Translations under genes and position numbers: made by a program
Source of the DNA: Phycisphaerales bacterium UBA1926
Lineage (GTDB): Bacteria; Planctomycetota; Phycisphaerae; Phycisphaerales; UBA1924
Assembly (NCBI GenBank): GCA_002337215.1
Contig: DDFO01000018.1
Span: 49,151 to 56,189, forward strand
Direction: 5' to 3'
DNA length: 7,039 nt
Notes under the pieces: generated by a model
Database searches by the model: none
What the model was told of the DNA's origin: nothing
What the model saw: only the letters and a program-made list of their open reading frames with translations
In this document: positions 5,786 to 7,039 of the stretch, one piece after another
How the letters are laid out: each line of letters begins with the position of its first letter
Position numbering within the stretch: the stretch's first letter is position 1

Positions 5786-7039
5786 CTACGCCGACTTGTC
5801 GCGCGCCCGCGGCGGCTCGTCGGCGGGCTTCGCGGCCTTCTCGCCCTTCTCGCCCTTTTCTTCGCCCGGATACTGCACACGGCCGTGGTAGATGCTCGCG
5901 AGTGTCTTGGAGATTGATTCGGTGACCTTGTGCAACTCGCCGAGCGTGAGGTCGCACTGGTCGAACTGCCCGTCCATCAGCCGCTTGTTGGCGATCTGAT
6001 CGACCAGCGATTCGATCCGACTCGGCGTGGGCTCGCGGAGTGTCCGCGTCGCGCTCTCGACAGAGTCGGCGAGCATGAGAATCGCGGCTTCCTTCGTGCG
6101 AGGCTTGGGGCCCGGGTAGCGGAAGTCGAACTCCTCGGGTTGCTTGGTCTCTTCCTCGTCTTCCGCGTTCTTCTTGGCGCGGTGGTAGAAGTACTCGACG
6201 AGGGTCGTCCCGTGGTGGGCCTCGATGAAGTGGTGGAGGGGCCGGGGCAGGCCGTACTCGCGGGCGAGCTCGAGCCCGTCCTTGACGTGCCCGATGATGA
6301 CGAGGACGCTCATCGCGGGGCTGAGGCGGTCGTGGCGGTTGGTGCCGCCCCCCTGGTTCTCGACGAAGTACTCGGGCTTGGTCATCTTGCCGATGTCGTG
6401 GTAGAGGGCACCGGCATAGGTGAGCAGCGCATCGGCGTCGATCGCGGCGGCCGCCGATTCGGCGATCGTCGCGACGTTGAGCGAATGGTTGTAGGTGCCC
6501 GGTGCCTTCTGCTGCAGTTCGCGGAGCAGAGCCTGCTTGGGGTCGCGAAGTTCGACGAGCGTCATGCCCGTGGTGATGTGGAACGCCCGCTCGATCCAGG
6601 GCAGGATGAACAGCGTGACGCCGCCCACGACCAGCCCGCCGACGCCCGCGATCGCGGAGACGGTGGTGATCTCCTGGATCCGTGTCGCGTCGAGGGGCAG
6701 GGCGGAGAGCCGATCCGCGGCGGTCGCGAGCGCCGTGGCGAGCGCGAGCCAGAGTGCGGTGCGGACGATGCTGCCCCGATCGCGGATCTCGGGGAGGCAC
6801 CAGAGCACGCAGGCGATCGACGCCGCGCTGATCGCGAGGTGGTTGTGCGAGGGGGTGATCGCCAGCGAGATCAGGACCGCCGCGAAGAGCCCGACGAGGC
6901 CCGCGACGAGGCGGTTGAACACCGTGATCATCAGCACCGTGAGCAGCGCGATCGGGGCGGTCGAGCTCATCGGCAGGAACGTCGGATCCGCGACGGTGCC
7001 CACGACCGAGATCGCGAGGGCGGCGAGCACCAACCCGCC
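5786..7039 (-). CDS. 7TM-HD membrane phosphohydrolase, PgpH-like (5' end missing)
   Basis: The C-terminal 417 residues of a membrane HD-domain protein; the frame is open through the window edge, so the first visible codons are internal, not a start. Several hydrophobic helices fill about the first 145 residues (for example 26-58, 66-80, 88-107, 125-145; numbering counts from the TTG at 7033 as residue 1), followed by the cytoplasmic HD domain. Metal and catalytic residues are all present: His183 (NHSLNVA), His212-Asp213 (YHDIGKM), His249 (GHV), His273-His274 (EAHHGTT), Asp323 (LADSVES). ENQ, NRHD and EYFYHRA are also typical. Characterised members (Listeria PgpH) hydrolyse c-di-AMP, and whole proteins are about 700-800 residues with an extracellular N-terminal domain, presumably beyond 7039. 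The tail is a charged Lys/Glu/Gly/Pro stretch (EEKGEKGEK). Substrate is inferred from family. Confidence 0.9.
   Translation of the reverse strand, partial: GGLVLAALAISVVGTVADPTFLPMSSTAPIALLTVLMITVFNRLVAGLVGLFAAVLISLAITPSHNHLAISAASIACVLWCLPEIRDRGSIVRTALWLALATALATAADRLSALPLDATRIQEITTVSAIAGVGGLVVGGVTLFILPWIERAFHITTGMTLVELRDPKQALLRELQQKAPGTYNHSLNVATIAESAAAAIDADALLTYAGALYHDIGKMTKPEYFVENQGGGTNRHDRLSPAMSVLVIIGHVKDGLELAREYGLPRPLHHFIEAHHGTTLVEYFYHRAKKNAEDEEETKQPEEFDFRYPGPKPRTKEAAILMLADSVESATRTLREPTPSRIESLVDQIANKRLMDGQFDQCDLTLGELHKVTESISKTLASIYHGRVQYPGEEKGEKGEKAAKPADEPPRARDKSA

Noticed and set aside
5829..5864. Short repeats in the end of the HD gene
   Set aside because: They encode the Gly-Glu-Lys-rich charged tail; simple codon repetition without wider structure.
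7031..7033. TTG as start of the HD protein
   Set aside because: The frame remains open through the window edge, the family is much longer at the N-terminus, and the codon falls within a hydrophobic segment.

Overview
The window looks like chromosomal DNA from a planctomycete, most likely of the class Phycisphaerae. The evidence is the high GC with strong GC bias at third codon positions, and two secreted proteins ending in a short dockerin-like Ca-binding module closed by a C-terminal Gly-Cys motif ('GC-type dockerin'), which I associate with Phycisphaerae. This placement comes from protein style, not from any marker gene. Two gene groups converge near position 3375.

Left half, plus strand (1-3360): the Ala/Asp/Ser/Gln-rich C-terminal end of an upstream protein overlaps, at an ATGA junction, the start of a stand-alone MacB/FtsX-type ABC permease. 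After a 198-bp spacer with no convincing gene comes a TolC-family outer-membrane efflux lipoprotein. Together they are the inner-membrane and outer-membrane parts of a tripartite export system. The ATPase and periplasmic adaptor are not visible and are expected upstream, beyond position 1.

Right half, minus strand (7039-3393), in transcription order: (1) the 3' part of a membrane HD-domain phosphohydrolase of the PgpH/7TM-HD family (probable c-di-AMP phosphodiesterase), cut by the window edge; (2) a 117-bp AT-richer spacer with a 9-bp perfect inverted repeat; (3) two tandem paralogous secreted proteins with diverged N-terminal domains and nearly identical dockerin-like tails; (4) 10 bp further on, dtd, a D-aminoacyl-tRNA deacylase. 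Both secreted-protein genes have strong Shine-Dalgarno sites; dtd has only a weak one and may be co-transcribed with them.

Most notable observations: a 124-bp stretch that is base-for-base identical in the two dockerin tails although the rest of the genes has diverged; a 14-bp-stem hairpin lying inside an about 12-residue insertion in dtd, which suggests a small palindromic element inserted in frame; and a changed DTD signature (PNFTV where SQFTL is usual). I found no CRISPR array, tRNA, rRNA, transposase or evident defence system.
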